A DNA stretch of 64,000 nt from assembly GCA_028622995.1 (NCBI GenBank), contig JAJQJQ010000112.1:26881-90880 (forward strand). Direction: 5' to 3'. Positions 42,620 to 56,542 of the stretch are shown here, in pieces (the stretch's first letter is position 1; each line of letters opens with the position of its first letter). Position numbers and translations under genes: made by a program. The notes under the pieces are model-generated. The model ran no database searches. It was not told where the DNA came from and saw only the letters and a list, made by a program, of their open reading frames with translations. The stretch is from Panagrolaimus kolymaensis (Eukaryota; Nematoda; Chromadorea; Rhabditida; Panagrolaimidae).

Positions 42620-45600
42620 AATCGACGACGACAAACTTATTTTATTTCACTGAAATACTTCCAACTTTCTAAAGAATTAAAAAAACTTGAATAATATAAT
42701 TTTTAACTTTTAAAAACTTACAAGTTTTTTTTAAACGTTGTTAGGCTTTTGAGGTAATAACTTTATTTAAAAATTAAGTGTTAAAAAGTAAAAATGAATT
42801 AGGAATCATAAAGCAACATTTTTTTAATGGTTGCATTTATGTTCATTTCTTGGTATGGTATCGTTATTTTAAATTAGATACCTTTTAAGTACAGACAATA
42901 AAGGTAACGCGTTTACTCTTACTATGTTTTTAGTCCTTTAATTTCAAAATGGATTACCTAGAATACACCGAATGTGATATATGTCATTAAACTTTTAAAC
43001 TGCTAAACTAATAAAAAAATTTGTCGCAGGAAAAAAAGTTTCTTAAAAATTGGTAAAAAAAATGTTGTTAAAGCAAGTTTGCTTGTTTACAATCTGAAAA
43101 TATAGGAGAAAGGGCAGTTAATAACCACTATTTAAAAATAAACAAGCCTCGTCTTATTTTCTAAAATTTGTTTGTCATAATTTAAACCATTTTAAAAGCA
43201 GTATACAAATTATAAAAGGCTGAACTCTAAAGCTTATATTTAAAAAATTAGATCAATAAATAAATAAATTAATAAACAAAACGCTTGAAAATAAATTAGC
43301 AGCTCTTCAGGCAAATAACATTCATTTTTTTACTGATTAATAAGTCCCGGAGAGATATTTGTTTTTATTGAAAACAATAACAAAAAAAACAAAATTCTTT
43401 GTAGGTTCCATTAATATTTTTATTATTTTTTTATGGCAGACCGCAATTTTCTTTATCTTGTTTTTTTCGTCTTTGAATATTTAAGATTCTTTTTTTGTTT
43501 AATTTTTGTCTTTAATTTTTAAGAAAAGGTAAAAAATTGGTCTAAAACGAAAGGGTTGAAATTTAAAAACATTTTAACACAAAAAAGCCGGCGTTTTAAT
43601 TTTTTTCAAATATTTGGGTTTATTTACAATTATCTTTAATGGACGAGCTAATTAATATTTGTCAAGCATTAAAAATTTGGTTCTAAGAATTTTTAATGGA
43701 TTTGACAATAAAGAAATAATAAACAATTTTAAGATATTTTACCACAAATTTGGATAAGTAAAAAAATTTATGGTTTAACAAATTTTTTGATTTATGAAAC
43801 TTTGGGATATTTTTAATAGAAATAAGTCAAAGTTTTTATTTTTGCCAGATAAAGTTGGTTTCCTATAATACAAAATCTTATTTACAATTTTTACAATTTC
43901 TTAAGTAATATTTTTGAATAAAAATAAAATCAAAAAAATGAAACAATAAAATAGAATTAAAAATTTTTTTATGCCTAAAATAAAAAACCCTTTAAGAAAT
44001 GGTTTATGTATGATGCAGCAGACGAAGACTAATTTAGTTAGGATTTCTATGGTTTATTTTGTAAATACTATTTGCTGCGGTTCCGAAGAAATTTGAGTCA
44101 TCATAAGTAAAAACAATATATAAAAAAGATAAGGTTAAATAAAAAGCTATTTGTTAAAGTTTTTCTTCTTATTTTTTTTTGCTATTATGAGCTGATTTCA
44201 CACGTTTTGTCGTCGACCGGTTGGCATATAACGTTTACATATAAATTTTAGCACATTTTTTTTTGTTTTTATTGCCGATAAGCGAAAAGAAAAACAAATG
44301 GTAAAAAAAAATTTGAAAAACAAAAACACATTTCATTTATTTATTTATTTCGCGCTCAACGAACTATTCCTTTCTGTTATTGATTTTTTATTTTTGTTTT
44401 TGAATATTTTATTTTTAAAGATATTTTTTTTTTGGCTTGGAATATGTTTTTCAAAATTTAACATTATTTGGGAAGCTTAGTGAATAGAGATTTCCAAATG
44501 AATAAAAATTTCTGAATCGAGAACTAAGGATTCAAAAATCAAGATTAACATTAATTTAAAAACTTAATAACAAATTTGAGTGATGCATGTGATCCTGAAA
44601 TTTCATTTATTAATTTTTTTGGTCGTGAAATCGGCTTTTCAGCACAGATAATTTGATAACAGCATTATAGCGGAATAATGAAGATAAATACCCAATTATG
44701 AATGAAATAAGCAGAGGGCATTTAGCATTTATGGCTTCTAAAGCCGAACCAGACCGCGTTTTTTTCTCGTTTTACAAAGCTTTTCCCAAATTCACACCGA
44801 CATGGCTTAAGTTTGGAAGATATTTCTACTATTATATTAGAAACAAAATCGTTACCGATAAAGCGGAAAGTCAATGAAAGTTGCCTGATCCACAACTTCA
44901 TTAAAATACAGGGTGGAGTCGCATGACTCCGTGATTTGATTTCGTTTTTTCTCTGGGATGAAAATAGGTATGCAAACATCAACAAACAGCAAATTAAAAG
45001 CCTTTTTTTCTGTAATTGCCTATCGATTTTATAGGCGCACGAACTTATTGAACTGTCTAATAATTGGTTACATTTTCCATTGACTATCATATATCTTCTA
45101 AGTACTTTTGTTCTCTTTTTAATGATTATGCTTTTAAAAGGTTTTGCATTCAATCATAACAAAATATGTGATGAAATGACGAAGTGTTACTGTACACTCC
45201 ATCAGGAGAAAATTCTGTATCAGTTCCTTTTTTTTCAGAAAGAGAAAAATTTTTTTCAAGAAAAATTGAAAAAGCTTAAAATATTCCTTTTGGCGACTTT
45301 TAATATGCAAATTTTAAAATTTTTGGAAAAAATTTTAAAAAAAGAAACTTTAAATATTCAAATAATAAAACTCGATCGATTGCTTTTTCACAAACCCTAA
45401 ACACACAAAATATAAAAAAATAAAATGCTTTGGTTCGCTAAAATGGAAATAGCAAAAAAAGTGGATCAATAAAAAGCAAAACAAAAAAAATGGCGCCAGC
45501 AGTCACAACCTTTTTGGAAAGTTGACGAAATTTTTTTCGCAAATTCATTTAATTTATTTTTTTCGCTCTCAATAACTTTACTCACCAAAAAGGATTTTTT

Positions 45601-46218
45601 GTTCTTTTAATTACAAAATCATTCTAAAAAAATACACGAAGATTTTTTGAAAATTTTAGAAAAACTTAATTATTTTTACAACTTTTGAATATTTAAATTT
45701 TTATTATTTTATTTTTGTTAATTTTTAATTGCAACTGAAAGTGATCTGCTCGCGGTACTGAAAATTTAAATAACTGAAGAAAATAGAAATATTCAAGTGA
45801 TCCGAAAATGAGATGCTTCAAGTAAAAGTGAAGAAATTTAATGACATTTTTCAATTACATTTTCAACTTCTAAATGCTGAATGCAATGCTTGTTCACAAG
45901 ACATGAAAAATTACCACATATCGCTCTTACCTTTTGGTATATAAATTTTTATGAATCAAGAATTCTATTTATTTTAGATGCAGAGGAGATAAATGAAGAA
46001 GAAACAAGAATTACATAAAATGATTGAATTCAGTTGTCTTTATTATTGTTTTGTAATATTGTTATGTTTTTAGATAGAAAATAAATTATGATAAAAAAAG
46101 CAACAAATATAACCAATAATTGAACCAAAAACCAAATTAATAATACAAGACAAAATTTTTGAGGTATATATACATATAAAAAGTTAAAAAGTTTTAATTT
46201 CCATCCATATTTAAATAT
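42620..46218. other. 3.6-kb gene-poor region
   Basis: Mostly A/T-rich without features. A less biased patch at 44700-45060 contains a 48-aa open frame (44731-44877) and a simple inverted GGAGTCGCATGACTCC at 44914-44929. No RNA gene is recognised. The frames at 44298-44480 and 45080-45400 are hydrophobic or Lys-rich low complexity. Confidence 0.4.
44731..44877 (+). CDS. Possible small protein or retrocopy fragment, 48 aa
   Basis: The frame begins MASKAEPDRVFFSFYKAFPK and ends DKAESQ. It has balanced composition and clearly less A/T bias than its surroundings, with a TTTAG nine bases before the ATG. It looks like the N-terminal part of a small mitochondrial or membrane-associated subunit, but I cannot identify it. 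No splice partner was found and the following frame is broken, so it may be a processed-gene remnant. A longer antisense frame exists; the sense frame looks more protein-like. Confidence 0.25.
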   Translation: MASKAEPDRVFFSFYKAFPKFTPTWLKFGRYFYYYIRNKIVTDKAESQ

Positions 46219-47655
46219 TTAAACATATAAATGTTCTTCATTTTCATCTTCTTGAGGCTCGGTGGTTGTTGCCCTATAGGTTTTTGAAAGATCGATATGA
46301 GAAATATTTGTTGCTCCAACTTTGGAACCATTTTTACTTTCAATATTATAATTTCCAGATGTTGTAGAAACTCTAGCATTTTTAATATGTAAAATTTGTT
46401 TTATTCTTTGTCGATATGGTCCTATAATGCACATAGCTGCTAATGGATTGATTACTGACATCCATGCTAGGAGAAAACAAGATCCAAGTGAAACATAATT
46501 ATTTTCAAGAGTAAATAAACTCATGGTAACCAAAACACAAACAGGCAAATTTCCAGTAAGCAATGGACCAATAGTCTAAATAATTTGATTTTATTAGTTT
46601 GCAAATTTTTAAAACATTTTTTTTGTAAAAAAATAAACTATAAAATTTTAAACTTTTAATGGGGAAATTTTATCGTCTAAAAAGATATATTTGGTGTTAA
46701 CTTACTTGAATGATCAAAGTTCTTTGAAGTTGTTTATTTAGCATCAAAGTCCGTTCTGACATTTGAGTTCGACTTTCTCTTAATTTTTTAGTAATTTTTA
46801 AACCAAAAAATATTACACATCCATAACCAATAACTGATGAAGCCAAAATCATCACAAATACAATTATTAAGCGAATATCACTCTGAAAAATAAATTTTTA
46901 TACCCATGTTTTTTGACTTTCTGGAAAGCAGAATCTCAACACGAAAATGGATAGAAAAATGCTTACTGAAGGAGTGGCAGCAAAAACAATATCTTTTCCA
47001 TATTCATCCAACCAAAATGGCGTCATTAAAGCTTGTTTATAATTTGTGTATGCTTCAGGAATGGGTGGATAACACCAAACAGCAGCAAAAAATAATAACA
47101 TACTATAACCAAATATTGGCACATAAACTTGAATTAAATGTTTTGCAGTGATGGGAGTGTTTCTAAAAAAATAGTGAAATAATTATTTAAATTCGCAATT
47201 TTATTTTTATGGCAAAGACTTACTTGCAAAGAACGAGGTATCGAATATAAAATGGCACAGGCATGGCGAGAATACTTAAAACTATGGTAGCTCCAAATGC
47301 AGGAATAATAATTCCAGCAAATTCATATCCTAGAATACGTAATGGGCTTCCAATAATATTGTAATAAATTCCTTGAACAACAACCAATTGCTGAAAAATA
47401 AATTATGCAAATTTTAGATTTTACAAAACTTTTCTTTTTTCAAATAAAAAATTGAGTTCTTACCGGTTCAGCTAATAATATTACAAAAGCTAACAAAAAA
47501 TCCAATACACTATTTTGAAGTAACGTTCGACTAATTTGTTTCATACTTGATTTATTTACAGTAAAGACCAAATAAATTAAAAATAAATTCAAAAAAATTC
47601 CACATGTCGTTGCAAAGATATCATTATATCGTACAATTTTAAGCATGAAAGTCAT
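46219..47655 (-). CDS. Srd-like 7TM chemoreceptor (receptor F)
   Basis: Minus-strand exons: 47655-47464, 47390-47224, 47162-46967, 46882-46706, 46575-46219, giving 362 aa, all junctions in frame. Start MTFMLKIVRYNDIF aligns with the MTLLL starts elsewhere; a Met four residues upstream (47667) is less likely because it breaks the 192-nt exon. The extracellular motif is TPFWLDEYGKDIVF, exon 4 ends NKQLQRTLIIQ, TM7 is SVINPLAAMCIIGPYRQRIK. The C-terminal tail is the longest of the set and acidic (TEPQEDENEEH). It stands alone between two gene-poor regions. Confidence 0.85.
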
Positions 47656-50600
47656 TTTTGAAAACAAATAAATAAAAGCAAGCGACCAAAGAATCTAGAA
47701 AAAAATAATTATTATAATTGTTAAAACCAACAACAACAAAAATTAACAAAAAATAATATAAAACAAAATAAATTATAAAATTGCATCTTTATTATTTAAA
47801 ACTTTTATAATTATAAAACAATTATAAAAAGACAAAACAAGAATAAAAAAAATTGATTCTCAGAATTTTCACACACAAATCTTTAAAGCTTGCATCGAAG
47901 AGTAAATTTCTTTTCTAAAACCTTTCTTAAAATTGGCAACAAACTTGGGTGTTAGAAAAAGTCTTTTTAAAAAAAGTGAGTTCGTTTGGATTAAAAAACA
48001 CATATATATACATGTTTTTCACAAAATCTCTGTAATTAAAAAATAGAACAACAAATTTTGTTTGAGAATTTTAATAATTTATTTGTAGTGAGTATTCTAA
48101 CTAACTGTTTCCAAGATTCTAAATGAATGACGTGTATTTATTGTAGTTATTCGCTCATCTATTAAGCCTTAAACTTTTAAATTCAGAGAAAAGTTTTTTT
48201 GAAGAAAAATAAATTAAAGATCGTTCAAATGTGTCATAAAAAGGGTTAAAAGTTTTTTAAATATCAAGTGTAAGAAAATAAATTACTATTTAGATAACAC
48301 ATTATTTATGAGCGAGAGTATGGAAGCAAAAACTATTAAAAAAAATTTAAAATTACAAAATCGAGCTTTCTATTTTTATACTTTTTTTTTCTAGCTATGC
48401 TTCTTCTTTGGAATTTATGGAACCATGGAAATAAAGATTAGCATTCTCCATGAAATTATGTTACCGCTACCGTAACCCGATTGTTTAGAAAGAATTAATA
48501 TTACATAGTACATATATTATTTAAGCGCCTCTGTCTTTGACCTTTTTAATCGGGATCAAATTTCTATGCTTTGTTTAAATAGAATAGAATAAAATTTGGG
48601 ATTTGTTGGATTTGGTCTAACTGAACGATTTAGTCCCATTCATTCTTCTTCTTTTTTACAAGCTTTAGATTACTTAAAAAAATATTTTTTCAAGATCTTT
48701 TTTTATTTCTTTTTATGAAAGGAAAAAAGTAATAATAAAAAAGACAAAACAACGAGGAAGCAGTAAAAAAAACTTTTTATGCGACTTTGAAAAGAAAATG
48801 TAAAAAATGCCGATGGCGATGGGAAAAAATTGCTTAGAATTGCACTTTGTCAAAAAAAAAGATTACTTTCCTTGAAGAAAAAATGGTAATGGAAAGTTTC
48901 AAAAATGCTTTCGAAAAATATAAAGGTTTTTGGCTTAACAAAAATCCAAAACTATTAAAATCGGTGCGGCAGCGTCTGTTTTTTTATAGTTGGATGTCCA
49001 AGAAAAATGCGAAATAAGCTAATTTTAGGGCTATATAAAATTTATTTTAAAGAAAAAAAGCGAAATCACTTTGTATTTTTAAGCAAACTCTTAACGTAAC
49101 TAAAGTACTCAAAAAAAAAAAATTAATGGTTGTAAAAAGAAAAGCCTCATCGACACATGAGAAAAAAATAATACATTCAAGTTATTTAGCCTACACAGTT
49201 TTTATATTAATGAAATCATTTCTATGTACCAATCAAAAGTTAGTAAATTTTATGAGAAATTATAATTATAATACAATATTAAAAGAAACCAAAAACAAAG
49301 AACAAAAATTGAAATTTAATATTAAAAACTTTATTAAACTTTGTTTATTTCTACTTTGCTCATAATTTTTCTATGAGTTTCCGTTGTTGTCATTTTACAA
49401 AGTTAATAGTATAGTATTGCGAAGCCATAAAATTAATAGATACATGCGAAAAATAAAAAAAAGATGATTAATTTTACGAAAACAAACGACAGATTTTTGA
49501 TCGACGATTTTTAATTTTTTTGGTTCATTTTAAAAAGTTTTTTATTAAGCAAAAAACTCATTTTGAACTTTAAAAAACGTTTACAATTTTATTTTTTAAA
49601 TCCATCTAAATAAATTTTAAATTTAGATTTCTACTTTCGACCTTCAAAGGCTCCACTCATTTCAACGCAATAAAATGGTTTTTGTCATCAGCACAAACTC
49701 CTCTGGGACATATTTTAAATTAAGTGTTATTATATATTAAGAAAAATAATTATAAAAAAAGAAACAATAAAACTATTTTTTTTATGTTTTTAAAATGTTG
49801 TTTGAAAAACAAAAATATGAAAAAAAGTTTCGCAGAAATAATACTAAATTTTTGGGCTTTGGATTATAAAAAACTTTTTAAAAAAAGTAAACGTTTTTAA
49901 CATCCAATCATCCATAGTTTTTCTAATCTCAGCCATAAACATTTTGAAAAAAATTAGCTTATGGAGTTCAAAAGAAAAAAAGGTGAGTTTTTGTTGTAAA
50001 ATTTTATTTAGAGGAAAACAAATACAAAATTTTATATAGTTTATATTATTTTGCATTTTCACACGAAAATAAATTTGTAGCATAAAATTTTTCTTTTATA
50101 TTAATAAAAACAAATATGCTTTGTAATTAATTTTTTGAATCGAACACTTTCCAGAATTCTTAAAAACCAAGCCATTAAAGAAATAGAATCGCATCATTTT
50201 TCAGTCCTCTTTTTTTTTAATACTACTTTCGGCCTCCAAAGCTTGAAATTTTATTGATTTTCCATTATTGGAGGTTATTTCTTTATCCAATGATCACTTT
50301 TTTATTGAAATCGAGAAGCACATTTTCAACCTCAGTAATAAAACCTATGACGACAGATCGAACGCTTCCAAACAATGAATGAATAAAATTTCTTCCAAAT
50401 TTCCAAATGAAAATCCTCTTTTTTCCCATGCAAAAAATTTTTCATCTAAAAAACGACAAAAACGCTAAAAACGAGAAAGCCATATCGCATTTTTTTGTAT
50501 TCAAAAAACAATGGATTTTTACCTTGGAAATCTTATAACTAATTTATTGTAAAACTTTTTGGTTTTTTTTGTTACGAAAGAAAAACAGAAATAAAATGTT

Positions 50601-50902
50601 TTTATAAAGCGAGGAAAAAAAGGATTCGAATTGAATAACAAAGAGTTAACAAACATTAATATTAAACTTTTTGTAAAGAGCAATCATACTTCCTAAATAC
50701 ATATTTCTTACAAAAATTCAATGATAACCATTCATAATTTCGACAAATTGAAATGAATATAAAAAAAAGACATAAAAGTTTAATGCTTTATTTTGTTACA
50801 AAAATAAAATGAATACACAAACATTGTAATAAAAAAATATACAATATTAGAACCAAACAAAATACATAAATTCATTTCATGACGCAGGAAGTTGTTCGTC
50901 CA
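47656..50902. other. 3.2-kb gene-poor region
   Basis: A/T-rich. A small palindromic GTTACCGCTACCGTAAC lies at about 48460-48476. Frames at 49126-49365 and 49844-50083 lack motifs. No gene or RNA recognised. Confidence 0.4.
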
Positions 50903-51554
50903 TCATTGGTGCTTGATCAAGTAGTAAATAAGAAGAGTGAAAATTGAAGACATATACATCAAAAATGAAGAAGCAACAGGATTAATAATATCTTGGCAAT
51001 CAAAATATTCTGGTTCAAGTTTAATGACGCCTGAAACGCAACAAGTTAATCTAAAAACAAGAACAAAATATATATAAGAAGCTTACCATTTTCGTTACTT
51101 GGATAGCATTTGTTATGAGCGATAATTGCAATCATAACCAATTCCAAAATGAACAAAATTCCAAAAATAATTAAAACATTTTTCATAATATAAAGTTTTC
51201 GTGGATCATAAACAACATAACAAAGAAAACCATAAAGAATGAGAATGATGAAAGCTTCGATCTTATAATATGATGAAAATTCTTCCAGATTGTTTAAAGA
51301 AATAAATATATAATTTATACCAAACTTGGTTAAAACAACAACAAAAATCTGAAAAAACAAAAAATATTTTGAAAAAAAAAATATACTAAACATACAAAAA
51401 TAACGCCCATTAAAACTCCGCTGCGGTCTTCTGAGTTTTCATTTTCATTGTTTCTTCGTCGTTGTCTATTTGAAGGGTGATGATTTGTTGGATTTAATGA
51501 TCTTGGTTGTTGTTGATTAATGATAACTGGAGCAGCAGCGATTGATGAAGCCAT
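50903..51554 (-). CDS. Four-span membrane protein, 182 aa
   Basis: Minus-strand exons: 51554-51396, 51348-51087, 51030-50903, in frame. The last intron has two AG choices; only the downstream one (GTTTCAG/GCGTC) avoids an immediate stop. A polar Gln/Asn/Arg-rich N-terminus (INQQQPRSLNPTNHHPSNRQ) is followed by four hydrophobic spans at about 48-70, 78-100, 104-128 and 157-180. Between spans 3 and 4 is a short loop with Cys (HNKCYPSNENGVIKLEPEYF, DCQ). The topology resembles nematode LAPTM/tetraspan-like or MARVEL-like proteins. I do not recognise a specific family. Confidence 0.7.
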
Positions 51555-53102
51555 TCTTTCTTTTGAAAAGTTTTTTGATGATGAATGGAAAAAAACGCAA
51601 TGAATGTAACTTTGAATTTTAAAAGAGAAAGAAAAAGCTGAAAATTTTTGTGATTTACAATTTATGCAAATTTTTCCTTGCAAACTTTATTTCTTACACA
51701 TAAAATTCTTTCAAATTTTTAATTCAAAAGAAAGTTTTTGTCCAGGAATTATTTTAGCCAATTATCAATGTCCAGAAAATCTATGGTAGCATCAAAATTG
51801 AATAAAAAATTAAAATTTTGCATCGCTCAAATTGTGTTTTCCATAACTTTAAAAAGTTTTATTAAAAATGATACATGTTTTGTAAAGGAAAAAAAGCTAT
51901 TTGTTAGTTTTTTATGCATCAAGTGCAAAAGGCATTAAGAATATCGGAATCTGTGGTAAAATTTTCAGATCGATAAACGCACGTTTGAAAATCAATCGGG
52001 GACACCTTTTTCATTTTTTGCTCGAGTAAAATCATTGTGATTGTTAATTAGCTTCTGACCAATGAATCAAGAAACTAATAAAATTTGACATTATTCAAAA
52101 AACATATTTGCTTTTAATTTTTGTTTAAAAAACGTTTCAAAGGCTCGCATGTTTTTCTATTTTACAACAAAACAAGTAACATTGCCGGTCGGAAACCGGT
52201 GTAGCTTCTAGTTAAAATAAAATTTCAAGCAAAAATAAAAAATCTTCGCCATTTATGATTCATTTTTTATCAAGGAGGAAGAAATGCTTTGTTTTGGTGT
52301 TTATTTTTCCAAATGGTTTTCTCCTTTTTTTAATACAATATACACTTTTGAAAGAAAGGTACTCTTTGTTTGCTTTTGAAACAAACAAAAATCAATAAAT
52401 TTCTTTCTCCTTTTTTTTGGAATATTTTGTTATTTTTTAATTTTTTACACTTTCAAAATTAATTATCAAGAAACTTTATTTTAAATTCAACAATATGGAA
52501 CTCATTTTTTTTACGACGCATCGGTGTTGTAAAAAAGTTCTTCAATTTGTTCGCATCTTTTCCTTTTATTGTAAACCACAATTTCAAACTTTATAATTCT
52601 GAAAAAAAAGCATGTTACCAAAGAAAGCAATAATGTATTTATTAATTTACTTCATCCAATAAAATATTTTTTAACATTGATTTTTTCTTTCAGATAAGAT
52701 TCAATTAGTTTTTTAAGAAAACCATTGTTCCGATAAAAAATGTTTTAATAATCACATTACCTCTAAAAAAATACATCAAAGAATTGGTTGACAAAATTTA
52801 TTTCTTCATTTTAAAACAAAAGATAAATAATGTAGCATTAAGTAAAAAAAATTTATGCTTCAAAAATTTTAGCACAATATATTTCTACATATGGCAAGCA
52901 TATTCATGAACTTCTAAATTTTTTTCATCATAAAAATTAATGAATAAAATAAGAAATCGTGATTTGTTACTCATTTTTGACGCCATTAGAATAAAAATTA
53001 TTTTCGGTAGAATAAATTCTTTATGAATAACAAATTTTTTTAATATAAAATAACAAAAAAGAAGATAGATTTTTAATTATAATTTCTGTTTGAGTTAAAA
53101 TT
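51555..53102. other. Intergenic before the right receptor array
   Basis: A/T-rich, with a small inverted repeat CCGGTCGGAAACCGG at about 52185-52199. No coding frame or RNA recognised. Confidence 0.4.
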
Positions 53103-54427
53103 ATGACTTTATTATTGCAACTTCTTCGATATAATGACATCGCTGCCACTTCGATAGCTATATTCGGCAATCTTCTTTTATTATTTCTTATATTATCTGT
53201 GAAAAAAGTGGCTATCAAGGGTATTAGTATAACTTTGTTACCAAATTGCATTATGGATTTAATTGTAGCTTTTTTGACTTTGTTAACTCAACCTGTAAGT
53301 TTTTTATTTGGTAAACTTCTACTCCAGCGATTTAAAAAGACAAGAAGCCACTATTTTTCCGTTGTTTTGAGCAGTTTTGCTTTAAAAAAAACTTCGAATT
53401 AGATTTTTTTAAAATAACAATTTTTAATCGAGCTTCGACCATTAAAAATTCATTTTCAGCAAATTCTCATTGTTGTGAAACGTATTCATGTTGTAATTGG
53501 AAGCCCTTTATATAAATTTGGTTTCAAAGCTGGTAGCGTTCTAATGTGGTTTTATGGAGCATTTATGATGACGTCATTAAACGCAGTGTGTGTACCATTT
53601 TGCATAAGATATTTAATTATTTGCAGGTATCGTTTATCTCGGTCGCCATTTATATTATTATAGAGTCTTTTAGAAACATTGAAGTCAAGGCTAGACTAGT
53701 GATAATTCTTTATATGTATTTAATATTTTTATTCATAATTTTATTTATTTTAATGATTTGGTGTTATCCCATGACTGCCTATCATAGCAATGTTTTAATG
53801 AATGATTTTTGGTTGGATGAATTTCCGGAAGGCCCAACATTTGTTTATGTTGGAATTGTATGTTAAAAATTTCTTTGAAAGATTTTTTATTTAATGGGAT
53901 AATAATTTGTTTTTTTTAGACTGACCCACATTTCTTTGCTTTGGCTTTATTCGTATCTATAGCATTATGCTTTAGCTACCGTTTGGTGGTATATTTTAGC
54001 ATAAAAATGATTAAAAAAATGCGAATGCATTTATTGACAAATATAAAAACAAAAAATTTAAGCAAACAGCTTAATAAAGCTTTAACCATTCAAGTAAATT
54101 CTTTTTCTCTCCACAAATCCGATAATTTTTTTACCAATAATTTAGGCAGTTGGTCCTTTGGTTATTTGTATTCCATTTTTATGTTTAGTTCTTGCATGCA
54201 TTTTCAATGTTGATGAACCTTGGATTACTTTGTCTTTATCATTTTTCCTTGGTTGGATTTCTGTTGTTCATCCAATTGCTGCAATAACAATTATTGCACC
54301 ATATCGACAAAGAACAAAACAGGTTTTCGGATTCAAAGAAAAAACTCAAACTCAAGTTAGTGTTATTCCAACAACAACTAAAGTATCTACAAAGAATGAT
54401 TCAAAAACAAGCGCTATACCAAGTTAA
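53103..54427 (+). CDS. Srd-like 7TM chemoreceptor (receptor G)
   Basis: First gene of a plus-strand tandem array. Exons 53103-53294, 53460-53626, 53674-53857, 53920-54093 and 54146-54427 give 332 aa, all in frame. The start is MTLLLQLLRYNDIAATSIAI. Exon 2 ends FCIRYLIICR, exon 3 has NDFWLDEFPEGPTFV, exon 4 ends SKQLNKALTIQ, and TM7 reads WISVVHPIAAITIIAPYRQR. In this array NP is HP and exon 3 is 184 nt (196 in the left cluster). The Thr/Lys/Ser-rich C-terminal tail suits phosphorylation. Chemosensory function inferred from family. Confidence 0.88.
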
Positions 54428-55224
54428 TCGTTTCTAAATAAAAATTAAACATATCAATGAAATTTTGATACCTCTTTTTAAATAAATTTTAATTTATCAA
54501 AAAAAAGTTTAGAATATCAAACAAAAAGAAAAAAGAGTACTTATTTTAGAATGTTCTAAATTATATCTCTCCAATAAAAATATCCAATTGTCTACCAAGC
54601 TTTTGTTTCTAAAGATTAACTGGTGAAAGAAAGAGGAAATATGCTAACAAAATAAAACTCTCAAAAGTTATTCATTTTCGGCAAAAAATAAAAAGAATGA
54701 TACATTTCTTGGAACTTTTTCAGTTTATCACCCACTTTCTTCTTTTTTATATTATAAAATTTGATAATTGCAGCCATTATTGTTTTTAATTCAATTTTTT
54801 TAGTGAAAAATAAATTTCTTTATTTCGTATTTCAGTATTTTATAGTTCGAATTCCATTTTGTAGCCCGTGTACGTATGTATACGATAAATGGCATATGTG
54901 TCTCCAAGATTCATTATTAATGAACTTTAATTAAAGGAAATATGAACAATACTAATAATAAAACATTGAATGCGAAAGACATTTAACTAATCTCTCTTTT
55001 ATAACATTTACAGAAAGAAGTTGTTTTTCGCTAAAATAACCAACCACCAGTCCCCGTATTATTTATGCACACTTTTTTTTCTTCTGAAAATTGTTATTTC
55101 TTATTAAAAAAAAATTACATACAGCAAAAAAATTTTTTACTTTTTTAAATTTTTATAATAACAAAAGTTTGATTTTTTTTATTACGATACATACTTTCGA
55201 ATTTTAGAAGTGGACGTTAAAGTT
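54428..55224. other. Intergenic in receptor array
   Basis: Upstream flank of receptor H. TTCATTATTAATGAACTTTAATTAAA-type words recur in the flanks near 57640 and 63580. No gene. Confidence 0.45.
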
Positions 55225-56458
55225 ATGACTTTATTATTGCAACTTCGTCAATATAATGACATCACTGCCACATCGATTGCAATTTTAGGGAATTTACTTT
55301 TATTATTCCTTGTAATAACCGAAAAAAAGGTTACACTAAAAAATATTAGCATCACTTTGGTTCCAAATTCGTTGATTGATTTAACGAATGCGTTTTTGAC
55401 ATTGTTAACGCAACCGGTAAGTTCTTTTCTCAAGTACACAGCTAGGTATTACTATTTAAGATATTTTCTTTTTTTAGCAAATCCTTGTAATTGACACAAA
55501 TGTGTATATTGTTATCGGGAGTCCTATTTATAAACTTGGTTTTACTTTTGGAACTGTTTTAATATGGATTTATGCCGCATTTTTAATTACAGCTCTTAAT
55601 GCAATTTGTATTCCATTTTGTATACGATATTTAATTATTTGCAGGTATGTCTGATAGTTTTTGAAACTTATTATTGGTTCTAATTATTTTTTTTAGGAAT
55701 ATTAAAGTAAAAGTAAAACAAGTTATTTTCCTTTATTGTTGTTTGCTTTTAATTTTTATAGTAAATTTGGTATTGCTTATAAAATGTTATCCTTTGAAAG
55801 ATTATGACAACAGCGCTTTATTAAATGATTTTTGGCTTGACGAATTTCCTAAAGGGCCTATATTTGTTTCTATTGAAATTGTAAGTTGAAAGTAACCAAC
55901 TCAAGGTGCTAATATAATTTAAGTTTTAGGTGAATCAAAATGTTTTGATTCTTTGTTCTACGATATGCATAAGCATGTCGTTTAGTTATTCTTTAGTTGT
56001 ATATTTTAGTTTTAAAATGGTTAAAAAATTACAAATCCATGTTTTAAATCATTCAAATACAAAAGCTTTGAGCAAACAATTAAATAAAGCTTTGACAATT
56101 CAAGTGAAGCTTTTAATACAGTAAAATTGCATTTTTCTTTAACCCTAATTTTCAGGCGATATGCCCTCTAATGATTGGAAATATTCCATTTATTTGTATG
56201 ATTTTTGCCTGCATTTTAAACTTTGATGAACCACTGATAACTTTAAGTTTATCATTTTTTCTTGGATGGATTTCTGTTGTTCATCCTATAGCTGCCATTT
56301 TTATAATTACTCCATATCGCCAGAGAGTAAAAGCATTTCTCCGATTTAAAGAAAAAACTCAGCCACAAGCTAGTGGCATCCCAACAACTAAAATATTTAC
56401 AAAAAATGAATCAAAGGCAAGCGCAATACCTGAAATTTCATTTCTGAACGAGAATTAA
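55225..56458 (+). CDS. Srd-like 7TM chemoreceptor (receptor H)
   Basis: Exons 55225-55416, 55478-55644, 55697-55880, 55930-56103 and 56156-56458 give 339 aa, all in frame. The start MTLLLQLRQYNDITATSIAI is at 55225; the 15 nt upstream are open but begin with no ATG. Motifs: NDFWLDEFPKGPIFV, SKQLNKALTIQ, WISVVHPIAAIFIITPYRQR. Exon 4 starts VNQNVLILCSTICISMSF, the reference for judging the next paralogs. Intact. Confidence 0.88.
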
Positions 56459-56542
56459 TCATGCGAACATACAACTTTTATTATAAAATCTCCATCTTCA
56501 TTTATATTTTTTTAAAATATTATTATTTCGGTTGCTTATGGG

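Noticed and set aside
44722..45153. 143-aa minus-strand frame
   Set aside because: No motif; part lies antisense to a more protein-like plus-strand frame, and composition is Lys/Arg/Ile low complexity.
52185..52199. CCGGTCGGAAACCGG inverted repeat
   Set aside because: Too short and isolated; no flanking duplication or paired element to make it a transposon end or RNA.
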